Both the position numbers and the translations under genes were made by a program. Below, piece by piece: positions 22,730-30,612 of a stretch of DNA of 64,000 bases (its first letter is position 1; the number at the start of each line of letters is the position of its first letter). The notes beneath the pieces were generated by a model. The model was given only the letters and a program-made list of their open reading frames with translations, did not search any database and was not told the origin of the DNA. This DNA is from Streptomyces scabiei 87.22. GTDB taxonomy: Bacteria; Actinomycetota; Actinomycetes; Streptomycetales; Streptomycetaceae. The stretch lies in NCBI RefSeq assembly GCF_000091305.1, contig NC_013929.1, positions 5,642,001 to 5,706,000 of the forward strand, read 5' to 3'.

Positions 22730-22893
22730 CGCGGAATTCCGTAAGAGACGTACCAAACGATCCGTATACGTCGTCCAAGAGTGCGTATGGCCGGGGCAAA
22801 TTCGCGTCGGGGACGAATGCGGGTGCAAGAACGCGTGTTCAGATCGTCCGGGCCAAAAGGCCCTGGATCACTCATTTTCCACGTGGGGAACAC

Positions 22894-23742
22894 ATGCGCA
22901 CCAGAGCCACCGTGGCCGCCGTCGTCGGCGCCCTGGCCCTTTCCGCCCTCGGGATACCGGCCGCGCACGCCGCCGGTTCGACGGCGATGAGCGGCAAGCC
23001 GTACACCCTCGACGTCAGCTTCTCGAACTTCAAGATCGCCAAGTCCGTCAAGGTCGGCATCGGCGGCACCGTCGACACGCCGGTCTCGTTCACCCTGAAG
23101 CACGGCTCCGGCGTGAACATCACCGCGAAGGACTTCGTCACCGAACCCTTCCTCTACCGGGGCACCTTCGGCGACGAGGACACCCCGCAACTGTTCGGCG
23201 ACGACTTCGCCACCTGCAAGGTCGCCACGTCGACGACGGCGAGCTGCAAGGGCACCATCACCATCCGGCCGGGCGCCGGCGACCTGCTCAACTCGCAGGC
23301 CGGGACCTGGAAGGCGGGCGCCGACGCCATCGCCTTCAACGGCCAGGACCCCTCGAACGACAAGCTCGACTACAGCAAGATCGGCTACAAGGAGCAGGGC
23401 GGACTGGCCTCCACCCTCGTGCAGCGGCTCGCGAAGCTCACCGTCAACGCCGGTCCGGAGCCCGTGAAGAAGGGCGGGACCGTCACCGCAACGGGCCGGC
23501 TCACCCGCGCCGACTGGCAGAGCCACACCTACAAGCCCTTCGCCAAGCAGCCGGTCAAGCTGCAGTTCCGCAAGGCGGGCAGCAGCACGTACACCACCGT
23601 CAGGACCGTGTACTCGGACGCCTCCGGCAACGTGAAGGCCACCGGCACCGCCACGTACGACGGGTACTGGCGCTTCAGCTACGCCGGCGTGACCACGACG
23701 GCGCCGGTCGGCGCGACGGCCGACTACGTCGACGTGAAGTAG
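22894..23742 (+). CDS. Secreted Ig-like protein, paralogue B
   Basis: The 282-residue product begins at ATG 22894 eight bases after GTGGGGAA, and has a signal peptide cleaved near PAAHA. The C-terminal 100 residues closely match the upstream paralogue (PEPVKKGGTVTATGRLTRAD, QPVKLQFRKAGSSTYTTVRT, DGYWRFSYAG, YVDVK). The N-terminal domain differs more but keeps the Cys pair (FATCKVA ... TASCKGT). Tandem duplication followed by divergence of the N-terminal half is the simplest history. It is exported to the cell surface or medium; the function is unknown. Each copy has its own promoter region with related motifs. Confidence 0.82.
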   Translation: MRTRATVAAVVGALALSALGIPAAHAAGSTAMSGKPYTLDVSFSNFKIAKSVKVGIGGTVDTPVSFTLKHGSGVNITAKDFVTEPFLYRGTFGDEDTPQLFGDDFATCKVATSTTASCKGTITIRPGAGDLLNSQAGTWKAGADAIAFNGQDPSNDKLDYSKIGYKEQGGLASTLVQRLAKLTVNAGPEPVKKGGTVTATGRLTRADWQSHTYKPFAKQPVKLQFRKAGSSTYTTVRTVYSDASGNVKATGTATYDGYWRFSYAGVTTTAPVGATADYVDVK

Positions 23743-23811
23743 GCCCCGCGCGGTGACATGACAGGGGACGGGCCGTGCTGCCGCAGGCTGCCGTGCCGAC
23801 TTCCCGCGCCG

Positions 23812-24366
23812 TCAGAGGCTCGGGAAGAGCAGCATGAAGAACAGCCACAGCAGCACGGCCCAGAACAGCGCCGCCGCCAGCGACACCAGCAGGGAACTGC
23901 GCCACTTCAGCACCAGGAACGGGAAGAGCACCAGGGCCGCCCAGTAACCGGCCACGTCGATCGACATGCCGGCGGCCTCCTTGAGGTCCCTGGCGCGGCC
24001 CGTCGCGATGCGGCGCAGCAGCCGCTGGGAGGCGAAGCCGTACAGGCCGAAGACGATGGGGAAGAACCACAGCGGGGTGATCGAGACCAGCTCGGTCTCG
24101 GAGAACTCGTCGAACATGACGAAGTAGACGAGACCCGCGCCGAGGAGGCCGCCGATCAGCGCGGTGACGTAGAGCGCGGTCAGCGCCGCCGGTTCGGCGG
24201 CTCCGGCGGGCAGCGGCACCGCCGAGGCGTAGGGGACTTCGGCCGCCGGGACCCGGGCCACCTGGTGGCAGTGCGGGCAGCGGACGTCCTGCCCGACCCG
24301 GTCGGCCGGGGCCGAGATCAGGTGTCCGCACGGGGCGTGGAACTCCACCGACTGGTACGGGTTCAT
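23812..24366 (-). CDS. Zinc-ribbon membrane protein, 184 aa
   Basis: Starting at ATG 24366 (GGGAGGGGAG about ten bases upstream), the protein has a short N-terminal zinc ribbon: FHAPCGH and VRCPHCHQVARVP, i.e. Cys-X-His and Cys-X2-Cys ligands. Four hydrophobic helices follow (about residues 62-85, 98-115, 140-155 and 158-182). The ribbon probably faces the cytosol. The frame is open further upstream, but that part looks unlike coding sequence. I know no function. It lies next to the P-type ATPase gene on the same strand, 177 bases downstream of it, and may share its transcript. Confidence 0.75.
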   Translation of the reverse strand: MNPYQSVEFHAPCGHLISAPADRVGQDVRCPHCHQVARVPAAEVPYASAVPLPAGAAEPAALTALYVTALIGGLLGAGLVYFVMFDEFSETELVSITPLWFFPIVFGLYGFASQRLLRRIATGRARDLKEAAGMSIDVAGYWAALVLFPFLVLKWRSSLLVSLAAALFWAVLLWLFFMLLFPSL

Positions 24367-24543
24367 GCGCTGCTGCTCCCCTCCCTGCGCCGCCTCCCGG
24401 TGCCGTGGGTTCCGGTGACGCGACGGCGCGGCCTCGTCGAGGCCGGTCGGAGGAAGAGGACGCCGGGCGGAGTCGTCCGGTTTCCTGCCCACGCGTGCGC
24501 CCTGCGGGTCGGGTGCGCCCCCTGATCACGCCCTGATCGCGCC

Positions 24544-26946
24544 CTACGCGGGGAAGCGGCGGTCCACCCGCCTCCACAGCAACTCCAGCAGGGCCGACGC
24601 CCCGGCCGCGACGGCGACCGCGATCCACGGCATGGCCGCCCCGACCAGCCGCAGGGCGAAGAAGTCCTGGAGCGAGGGCACGACGAGGACCACCACGAAG
24701 CATCCGCCCATCGCGGCGACCAGGCCCAGGCGCCACCAGGTGTACGGGCGGGCGATGATGGCCAGCACCCACATGGAGATCAGGAAGAGCGTGAGGGTGG
24801 CCGCGCTGGTCTCCGCCTCCAACGCGCCCTCGCCCGTGTAGTGATGCCGGGCGATCAGGTACGTGACGAAGGTGGCGACGGCGGCCAGCACACCGCCGGG
24901 GATCGAGTACCGCATCACCCGCCGCACGAAGTGGGGCTGAGCGCGCTCCTTGTTGGGGGCCAGGGCGAGGAAGAACGCCGGGACGCCGATCGTCAGGGTC
25001 GAGAGCAGGGTCAGATGGCGGGGGAGGAAGGGGTACTCCACCTGCCAGCAGACGACGAGGACGGCGAGGAGCACCGAGTACACCGTCTTGACGAGGAACA
25101 GGGTCGCCACCCGGGTGATGTTGCCGATGACCCGGCGGCCCTCCGCGACCACCGACGGCAGTGTGGCGAAGCTGTTGTTCAGCAGGACGATCTGGGCGAC
25201 GGCCCTGGTCGCCTCCGAGCCGGAGCCCATCGCCACACCGATGTCGGCGTCCTTGAGGGCGAGCACGTCGTTCACGCCGTCGCCGGTCATCGCGACCGTG
25301 TGGCCGTGGGACTGCAGTGCGCCGACCATGTCCCGCTTCTGCTGCGGGGTGACCCGGCCGAAGACTGTGCCGGAGTCGAGGGCGTCCGCCATGCCGTCGC
25401 GTTCGCCGGGCAGCCGCCGGGCGTCGACGACCTCGCCGGTCAGGCCCAGTTTCCCGGCCACCGCGCCGACCGACACCGCGTTGTCGCCGGAGATGACCTT
25501 CGCCCGTACGTTCTGCTCCTCGAAGTAGCGCAGGGTGTCGGCGGCGTCGGGGCGCAGCCGCTGTTCGAGGACGACGAGGGCGGTGGGGCGGGCGTCCCGG
25601 GCGACCTCGGGGTCGTCGAGTTCGCGGGTCACCCGGGCCAGCAGCAGGACACGCAGCCCCTGCTCGTTGAGCCGGTCGGTCTCGGTGAGGGCCGGGTCGC
25701 CGTCGGGGAGCAGGACGTCGGGGGCGCCCAGCAGCCAGGTGCTGGACTCGCCGTCGCTCTCGCCGAAGGACGCGCCGCTGTACTTGCGGGCCGAGGAGAA
25801 CGGCAGGGACTCGGTGCAGCGCCAGCCGCCGCTGTCCGGGCAGGCGTCGATGACGGCCCGGAGGGAGGCGTTCGGGCGGGGGTCGGACTCCCCGAGCGCG
25901 CCGAGCACCGTGCGGACGTACGCCTCGTCGGCGCCGTTCAGGGGGCGGAGTTCCGTGACGTCCATGCCGCCCTCGGTGAGGGTGCCGGTCTTGTCGAGGC
26001 AGACGGTGTCGACGCGGGCCAGGCCCTCTATCGCCGGCAGTTCCTGCACCAGGCACTGCTTGCGGCCGAGACGGATCACCCCGATCGCGAAGGCGACCGA
26101 GGTCAGCAGCACCAGGCCCTCGGGGACCATCGGGACGATGCCGCCGACCGTGCGGGCGACGGAGTCCTTGAAGTCGTTCTCCTTCACGATCAGCTGGCTG
26201 ACGACCAGGCCGATCGCGGTCGGGACCATCATCCAGGTGACGTACTTGAGGATGGTGGAGATGCCGGAGCGCAGTTCGGAGTGGACCAGGGTGAAGCGGC
26301 TCGCCTCCTCCGCGAGCTGGGCGGCGTAGGCCTCCCGGCCCACCTTCGTCGCGGTGAAGGCCCCGCCGCCGGCGACCACGAAACTGCCCGACATCACCGG
26401 GTCGCCGGGGTGCTTGACGACGGGGTCGGCCTCTCCGGTGAGCAGCGACTCGTCGATCTCCAGCCCGTCGGTCTCGACGCACTCGCCGTCCACGACGATC
26501 TTGTCGCCGGGGCCGATCTCGATGAGGTCCCCGAGGACGATCTCGGAGGTCCCGACCGGCGCGGCCACCCCGTCCCGCCGGACCGTGGGCTTCGCCTCGC
26601 CGATCACCGCGAGGGAGTCGAGGGTCTTCTTCGCCCGCCACTCCTGGACGATGCCGATGCCGGTGTTGGCCAGGATCACGAAGCCGAACAGGCTGTCCTG
26701 GATGGGCGCGACGAACAGCATGATCACCCAGAGGACGCCGATGATCGCGTTGAACCGGGTGAAGACGTTCGCGCGGACGATGTCCACCAGGGAGCGGCTG
26801 CTCCGCACGGGTACGTCGTTCACCTCGCCGCGGGCGACCCGGCCGGCCACCTCGGCGGCCGACAGACCACGCGCCCGCCCCGGGTGGGCCGGGACGGGCG
26901 TGGGGTGCACAGGATCGAGTTCGGTACCCGCGTCGATGTGCGTCAT
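24544..26946 (-). CDS. P-type ATPase, CtpE-like (probable Ca2+ or other cation transport)
   Basis: All landmarks of a P-type ATPase are present in 800 residues: LTGEAD in the actuator domain (169-174), a PMVPEGL motif in transmembrane helix 4 (272-278), the phosphorylation site DKTGTLT with Asp318, and the hinge MTGDGVNDVLALK. The M4 motif and overall length match mycobacterial CtpE, which takes up calcium in Mycobacterium smegmatis as I recall; heavy-metal ATPase CPX motifs and metal-binding N-terminal domains are absent. It is an integral membrane pump with about ten helices. Cation specificity is an inference from the CtpE likeness. The start ATG 26946 has no competing upstream start. Confidence 0.88.
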   Translation of the reverse strand: MTHIDAGTELDPVHPTPVPAHPGRARGLSAAEVAGRVARGEVNDVPVRSSRSLVDIVRANVFTRFNAIIGVLWVIMLFVAPIQDSLFGFVILANTGIGIVQEWRAKKTLDSLAVIGEAKPTVRRDGVAAPVGTSEIVLGDLIEIGPGDKIVVDGECVETDGLEIDESLLTGEADPVVKHPGDPVMSGSFVVAGGGAFTATKVGREAYAAQLAEEASRFTLVHSELRSGISTILKYVTWMMVPTAIGLVVSQLIVKENDFKDSVARTVGGIVPMVPEGLVLLTSVAFAIGVIRLGRKQCLVQELPAIEGLARVDTVCLDKTGTLTEGGMDVTELRPLNGADEAYVRTVLGALGESDPRPNASLRAVIDACPDSGGWRCTESLPFSSARKYSGASFGESDGESSTWLLGAPDVLLPDGDPALTETDRLNEQGLRVLLLARVTRELDDPEVARDARPTALVVLEQRLRPDAADTLRYFEEQNVRAKVISGDNAVSVGAVAGKLGLTGEVVDARRLPGERDGMADALDSGTVFGRVTPQQKRDMVGALQSHGHTVAMTGDGVNDVLALKDADIGVAMGSGSEATRAVAQIVLLNNSFATLPSVVAEGRRVIGNITRVATLFLVKTVYSVLLAVLVVCWQVEYPFLPRHLTLLSTLTIGVPAFFLALAPNKERAQPHFVRRVMRYSIPGGVLAAVATFVTYLIARHHYTGEGALEAETSAATLTLFLISMWVLAIIARPYTWWRLGLVAAMGGCFVVVLVVPSLQDFFALRLVGAAMPWIAVAVAAGASALLELLWRRVDRRFPA

Positions 26947-27073
26947 GCCTTCGACGGTACGTGCGGATTTGGGCCTTCACCCGCCGAGTGGGCCAAAGAT
27001 CCGACCTGGGGAGGAGGGGCCGGCCGCCCCGTGCTGCCGGGGTCGTACGTGAGGTGTGGGGGTGGGGCCGCGT

Positions 27074-27325
27074 GGGGGTGCGGGCCGCCGGGTGCCAGGG
27101 GGCTGGGGTTCTCGGCTCCGGTGTCGTCACCCGGGGGTATGGCCCGGACGGCTCGGGGTGGCGGGCGCGTCCGTCGTGTTGCCGGGCCGGCGTGTCGTCC
27201 GTCGGGTGGGGTGCGTGGGGGCGAGGCTGCCGGGTGTGCGAGGGCTGTCGTGTTCGGCCCCGCTGTCGTCACCCGGGAGCGTCTCCCGGACGGCTCGGGT
27301 GGCTTGGGCGTCTGTCGGGCCGCCG
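27074..27325. repeat. Diverged direct repeat in the intergenic region
   Basis: Two stretches of about 105 bases, offset by about 142, share TGTCGTCACCCGGG (27122 and 27264) followed by CCCGGACGGCTCGGG. They lie in the 611-base gap between the P-type ATPase gene and the DUF2530 gene. No coding frame with normal character is seen there; it may be decayed sequence. Confidence 0.45.
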
Positions 27326-27415
27326 GAGGCGTACGTTTCCCGCCGCGGGGCGCCGCGCCGGGGCTGCCGACCAGCCGGCCCCCGGGGCTGCCGCCCCGGC
27401 CCCGGCCCCGGCCCG

Positions 27416-27590
27416 GCTCAGCGGGTGGTGGGCCGTGCGGGCACGTCGTTGCTCAGCCAGTAGTGGGCCGCGCGGTCGCGCCGTTGCTCAGCCGGTGGTG
27501 GGACGTGCGGGCACGTCGTTGCTCAGCCAGTAGTGGGCCGTGCGGGCACGCCGTCGCTCAGCCGGTGGTGGGCCGCGCGGTCACGTCGTC
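27416..27590. repeat. Five tandem 35-bp units overlapping the 3' end of the DUF2530 gene
   Basis: Units start at 27416, 27451, 27486, 27521 and 27556, each 35 bases with no gaps and each beginning GCTCAGC. The fifth unit carries the last codons and stop of the minus-strand gene; the other four lie just beyond the stop. Two sub-types alternate (with GGTGGTGGG or AGTAGTGGG). This is a minisatellite-like array. Confidence 0.92.
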
Positions 27591-27989
27591 GTCCTCGGAC
27601 TCGGCCGCCCGGCTCCCGGCCGCCTCGGGTCCGGTCTTCGTGGACTCCGCCGTCTCGGGTCCCGCCGTCTCGGGGCCCGCAGTCTCGGGTCCCGCCGCCC
27701 CGGGCGCGGTCGTCCCAGGTCCGGCGGTCTCCTCCTCGGCCGTCCGCGCCGCGTCCCGCTTGATCGCCGCGTCCCGTCGGCGGACGTAGTAGATGCCGAT
27801 GAACCCCAGGCCGCCGCCCGCGAGGCATGTCCAGATCCACCAGGTGTGCCCGTGGTCCTCGTGCCAGCCGTAGAAGGGGAGCTGGACGACGAAGAGGACG
27901 AGCCACAGGATCGTGCCGCCGATGATGGTCGGCACGATGGGCCCCTCCAGGGGCGCCGGTGCCTCGTGCTTGGGGGTCCACTTCGCCAT
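27558..27989 (-). CDS. DUF2530-like small membrane protein
   Basis: The 143-residue product starts MAKWTPKHEAPAPLEGPIVP and has two hydrophobic helices (about residues 22-42 and 52-70) with the loop FYGWHEDHGHTWWIW between them, followed by YYVRRRDAAIKRDAA. This fits DUF2530, a two-helix actinobacterial family of unknown function. The C-terminal third is a low-complexity tail with GPETAGPETAGPETA, encoded by 15-bp direct repeats, and the last eight codons belong to a 35-bp array that continues past the stop. The gene is divergent from the purine permease. Confidence 0.8.
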   Translation of the reverse strand: MAKWTPKHEAPAPLEGPIVPTIIGGTILWLVLFVVQLPFYGWHEDHGHTWWIWTCLAGGGLGFIGIYYVRRRDAAIKRDAARTAEEETAGPGTTAPGAAGPETAGPETAGPETAESTKTGPEAAGSRAAESEDDDVTARPTTG

Positions 27990-28137
27990 GGGGCACAGCT
28001 TACGAGGCGGACGGGTCTACGCGCGGAGATGGCGAGAGCTGAATTATATGTTCATACTGAAACGGTTTCTGTCTGACCGCTTCTGTTCGTAGAAAACTCC
28101 AACAGCGCTGGACTGCCTGTTGGGGATGAGGTTCCGC

Positions 28138-29556
28138 ATGTCCCCGCAGAGCAGCACCCTCGGCGTGTTCGACCGCCATTTCCGGATCACCGAGCGCGGC
28201 AGCACGCTGTCACGCGAGATCCGGGGCGGTTTCGCCACCTTCTTCGCGATGGCGTACATCATCGTGCTGAACCCGATCATCCTGAGCAGCGCGAAGGACA
28301 TGTACGGCCATCAGCTGGACTACGGCCAGCTGGTCACCGCGACCGCCGTCACCGCCGCCTTCACCACGCTCCTCATGGGTGTCATCGGCAACGTGCCGAT
28401 CGCCCTGGCGGCGGGCCTCGGCGTGAACACGGTCGTCGCGCTGCAGCTCGCGCCGCGCATGTCGTGGCCGGACGCGATGGGCATGGTCGTCCTGGCCGGG
28501 TTCGTCGTGATGCTGCTGGTGGCGACGGGGCTGCGGGAGCGGGTCATGAACGCCGTGCCGCTGGGCCTGCGCAAGGGCATCTCCATCGGTATCGGTCTGT
28601 TCATCATGCTGATCGGGCTGGTCGACTCCGGTTTCGTCACCCGTATCCCGGACGCCGCCCACACGACCGTGCCGCTCCAGCTGGGTGCCACCGGGCACCT
28701 CGACGGCTGGCCGGTGCTGGTCTTCGTCCTCGGCGCGCTGCTGACGCTCGCGCTGATCGTCCGCAAGGTGCCGGGCGCGATCCTGATCTCGATCGTCGCG
28801 ATGACGCTGCTCGCGGTCGTCGTCCAGGCCGCCGCCGACCTGCCCGAGGGCGCCTGGGGGCTGACGACGCCGAAGTGGCCCGGCAACCCGGTCGCGAGCC
28901 CCGACTTCGGACTCATCGGCCAGGTCAGCCTCTTCGGGGGGTTCTCGAAGGTCGGCGTGCTGACCGGTGTCCTCTTCGTCTTCACGGTCCTGCTGTCGTG
29001 CTTCTTCGACGCGATGGGCACGATCATGGGCGTCGGCGACGAGGCCCGGCTGACCGACGCGGACGGCCAGCTGCCCGGCATCAACAAGGTGCTCTTCGTC
29101 GACGGCATCGCCGTGGCCGCCGGTGGAGCCAGCTCCTCGTCCGCCACGACCTGTTTCGTGGAGTCGACGGCCGGTGTGGGGGAGGGGGCGCGCACCGGGT
29201 TCGCGAACCTGGTCACCGGTGCGCTGTTCGCCGCCGCGCTGTTCCTGACCCCCGTCGCCACGATGGTGCCCTCCCAGGCGGCCACCCCGGCGCTGCTCGC
29301 GGTCGGGTTCCTGATCCTCGCGAACTCGGTCCGCGAGATCGACTGGGCCGACTACACCATCGCGATCCCGGCCTTCGTGACGATGGTGATGATGCCGTTC
29401 ACCTACTCGATCACCAACGGCATCGGCATGGGCTTCATCACCTTCGTCGTACTCCGCCTGGCCGCCGGCCGTGGACGCGAGGTCCCGGTGGCGATGTACG
29501 TGGTGGCGGCGGTCTTCGGGTTCTACTACCTGATGCCGGCGCTGGGGCTGACGTGA
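28138..29556 (+). CDS. NCS2 family purine permease (AzgA/GhxP-like)
   Basis: The 472-residue protein has twelve or more hydrophobic helices and the landmarks of the hypoxanthine/guanine/adenine branch of NCS2 transporters: GFATFFAMAYIIVLNP near the N-terminus, AAGLGVNTVVA in helix 3, and the SCFFDAMGTIMGVGDEA segment. I chose ATG 28138 with TGAGG six bases upstream over TTG 28120 and ATG 28126. It is a proton symporter for purine bases in the cytoplasmic membrane; the exact base is not decidable here. It is divergent from the DUF2530 gene across an AT-richer region (28020-28110) that likely holds both promoters. Confidence 0.92.
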   Translation: MSPQSSTLGVFDRHFRITERGSTLSREIRGGFATFFAMAYIIVLNPIILSSAKDMYGHQLDYGQLVTATAVTAAFTTLLMGVIGNVPIALAAGLGVNTVVALQLAPRMSWPDAMGMVVLAGFVVMLLVATGLRERVMNAVPLGLRKGISIGIGLFIMLIGLVDSGFVTRIPDAAHTTVPLQLGATGHLDGWPVLVFVLGALLTLALIVRKVPGAILISIVAMTLLAVVVQAAADLPEGAWGLTTPKWPGNPVASPDFGLIGQVSLFGGFSKVGVLTGVLFVFTVLLSCFFDAMGTIMGVGDEARLTDADGQLPGINKVLFVDGIAVAAGGASSSSATTCFVESTAGVGEGARTGFANLVTGALFAAALFLTPVATMVPSQAATPALLAVGFLILANSVREIDWADYTIAIPAFVTMVMMPFTYSITNGIGMGFITFVVLRLAAGRGREVPVAMYVVAAVFGFYYLMPALGLT

Positions 29557-29572
29557 GCAGTGCCCGGCCGCC

Positions 29573-29755
29573 TCACCTCACCCCGTAGAACTTCTCCGTC
29601 TCCTCCACGGCGGTCTGGAACCGCTCGTCGAAGTCGTCCCGGATGAGCGTCCCGATCACATAGTCCTGGACGCTCATTCCCCTTTTCGCCGCGTGGGTCC
29701 GGAGCCGGTCGAGCAGCTCCTCGTCTATCCGCAGGCTGAGCACAGTGGTCCCCAT
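29573..29755 (-). CDS. Ribbon-helix-helix DNA-binding protein, 60 aa
   Basis: The sequence GTTVLSLRIDEELLDRLRTHA followed by KRGMSVQDYVIGTLI is a typical Arc/MetJ/CopG fold: one beta strand with exposed Ser, Arg and one further residue for base contacts, then two helices. A short acidic tail follows. Proteins like this are often antitoxins, but no toxin gene is next to it; both neighbours are accounted for. It could be a stand-alone repressor. ATG 29755 has no ribosome site, so the mRNA may be leaderless. An 18-bp perfect palindrome stands 52 bases upstream and is a candidate target. Confidence 0.75.
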   Translation of the reverse strand: MGTTVLSLRIDEELLDRLRTHAAKRGMSVQDYVIGTLIRDDFDERFQTAVEETEKFYGVR

Positions 29756-29806
29756 GTGTACAAGAGTCGTGTATCCATCGCCCCTGGTGTCACGTTCCGC
29801 TTACTA

Positions 29807-29824
29807 GTCACTCATATGAGTGAC
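29807..29824. promoter_or_regulatory. 18-bp perfect palindrome between the RHH and MarR genes
   Basis: GTCACTCATATGAGTGAC is self-complementary over its whole length. It stands in the divergent promoter region and could be an operator for the RHH protein, for MarR or for both. Confidence 0.55.
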
Positions 29825-29886
29825 GCTGGGCCCTGAACGGGCATGAGTGGTGGGCCTCACGGGCACGGCTGTGGAGTTCCGGTGGT

Positions 29887-29916
29887 CTTTAGCGAGAGTA
29901 ATGAGTTACGCTAAAG
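29887..29916. promoter_or_regulatory. Inverted repeat immediately upstream of marR-type gene (probable operator)
   Basis: Arms CTTTAGCG (29887-29894) and CGCTAAAG (29909-29916) are perfect, with a 14-base spacer, ending three bases before the ATG. The position suits MarR autoregulation; it would block the promoter or the start site. Confidence 0.6.
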
Positions 29917-29919
29917 AAC

Positions 29920-30357
29920 ATGCCTGACCTGAACCATGGCGACGACGAGGCCGCTGTGAACGCCCTCCGTTCCGCCGTGATGCGCCTGTCCCGTCGGCTC
30001 AAGCACCAGCGGGTCGACGAGTCGCTGAGCCCGACCGAGATGTCGGTACTCGGCACCCTCGCCCGCTGCGGCACGGCCACCCCCGGTGAGCTGGCCCGCA
30101 AGGAGCATGTGCAGCCGCCGTCGATGACCCGGATCGTCGCCCTGCTGGAGAGCAAGGGCCTCGTGAAGCTGGAGCCGCACCCCGAGGACCGGCGGCAGAA
30201 GGTGGTCACCCAGACCGAGCGGGCCGAGGCGATGCTGGAGGAGAGCCGCCGCAAGCGCAACGCGTTCCTCTCCTCCCTGGTCGAGGGCCTCGACGAGGAC
30301 GAATGGGAGAAGCTGCGTGCGGCCGCGCCGGTCCTGGAGAAGCTCGCCCACCTCTGA
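29920..30357 (+). CDS. MarR family transcriptional regulator
   Basis: The 145-residue protein is a winged-helix MarR regulator: VMRLSRRLKHQRVDESLSPTEMSVL leads into the recognition helix PPSMTRIVALLESKGLVKLEPHPEDRRQKVV (two parts), with the DRR wing motif typical of the family. It should bind DNA as a dimer and lose affinity upon binding an aromatic or drug-like ligand. The next gene on the same strand is an MFS exporter, the usual MarR target. A perfect inverted repeat ends three bases before its start and probably serves in autoregulation. The MarR and MFS genes are separated by 255 bases with a hairpin between them. Confidence 0.92.
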   Translation: MPDLNHGDDEAAVNALRSAVMRLSRRLKHQRVDESLSPTEMSVLGTLARCGTATPGELARKEHVQPPSMTRIVALLESKGLVKLEPHPEDRRQKVVTQTERAEAMLEESRRKRNAFLSSLVEGLDEDEWEKLRAAAPVLEKLAHL

Positions 30358-30432
30358 CCCGCCGCCCGGCCACCGGGCGCGCCTCGGCCGGGATCGCACG
30401 CCCGCCCGGCCACCGGTGCGCCCCTGACGACA

Positions 30433-30457
30433 GCCCGCGCGCCTCCGGGGCGCGGGC
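30433..30457 (+). terminator. GC-rich hairpin between the MarR and MFS genes
   Basis: GCCCGCGC (30433-30440) and GCGCGGGC (30450-30457) form an eight-base stem with a nine-base loop. It may end or attenuate the MarR transcript. The rest of the 255-base gap holds no other gene. Confidence 0.5.
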
Positions 30458-30612
30458 ATGGGCGGGCCAGGGAACCAGCGGGCACAAGTGAGACAGAAGT
30501 GCACGGAACCACCCGGAAGAGGGCGCAAGAAGACAGAACAGACAGAACAGGAGTCGTGAGGCCGACGCAACCGCACGACACGCACGCGTTCCACCCCAAG
30601 GAGGCGAACCCT

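Noticed and set aside
27416-27590. CRISPR array
   Set aside because: Units are contiguous with no unique spacers, and they overlap a gene end; no cas genes are seen.
24841-27789. 982-codon plus-strand open frame opposite the P-type ATPase
   Set aside because: Antisense shadow of the ATPase, which has all catalytic motifs.
29573-29755. Type II toxin-antitoxin module
   Set aside because: The RHH protein could be an antitoxin, but neither neighbour (NCS2 permease, MarR regulator) is a toxin and no short ORF fits one.
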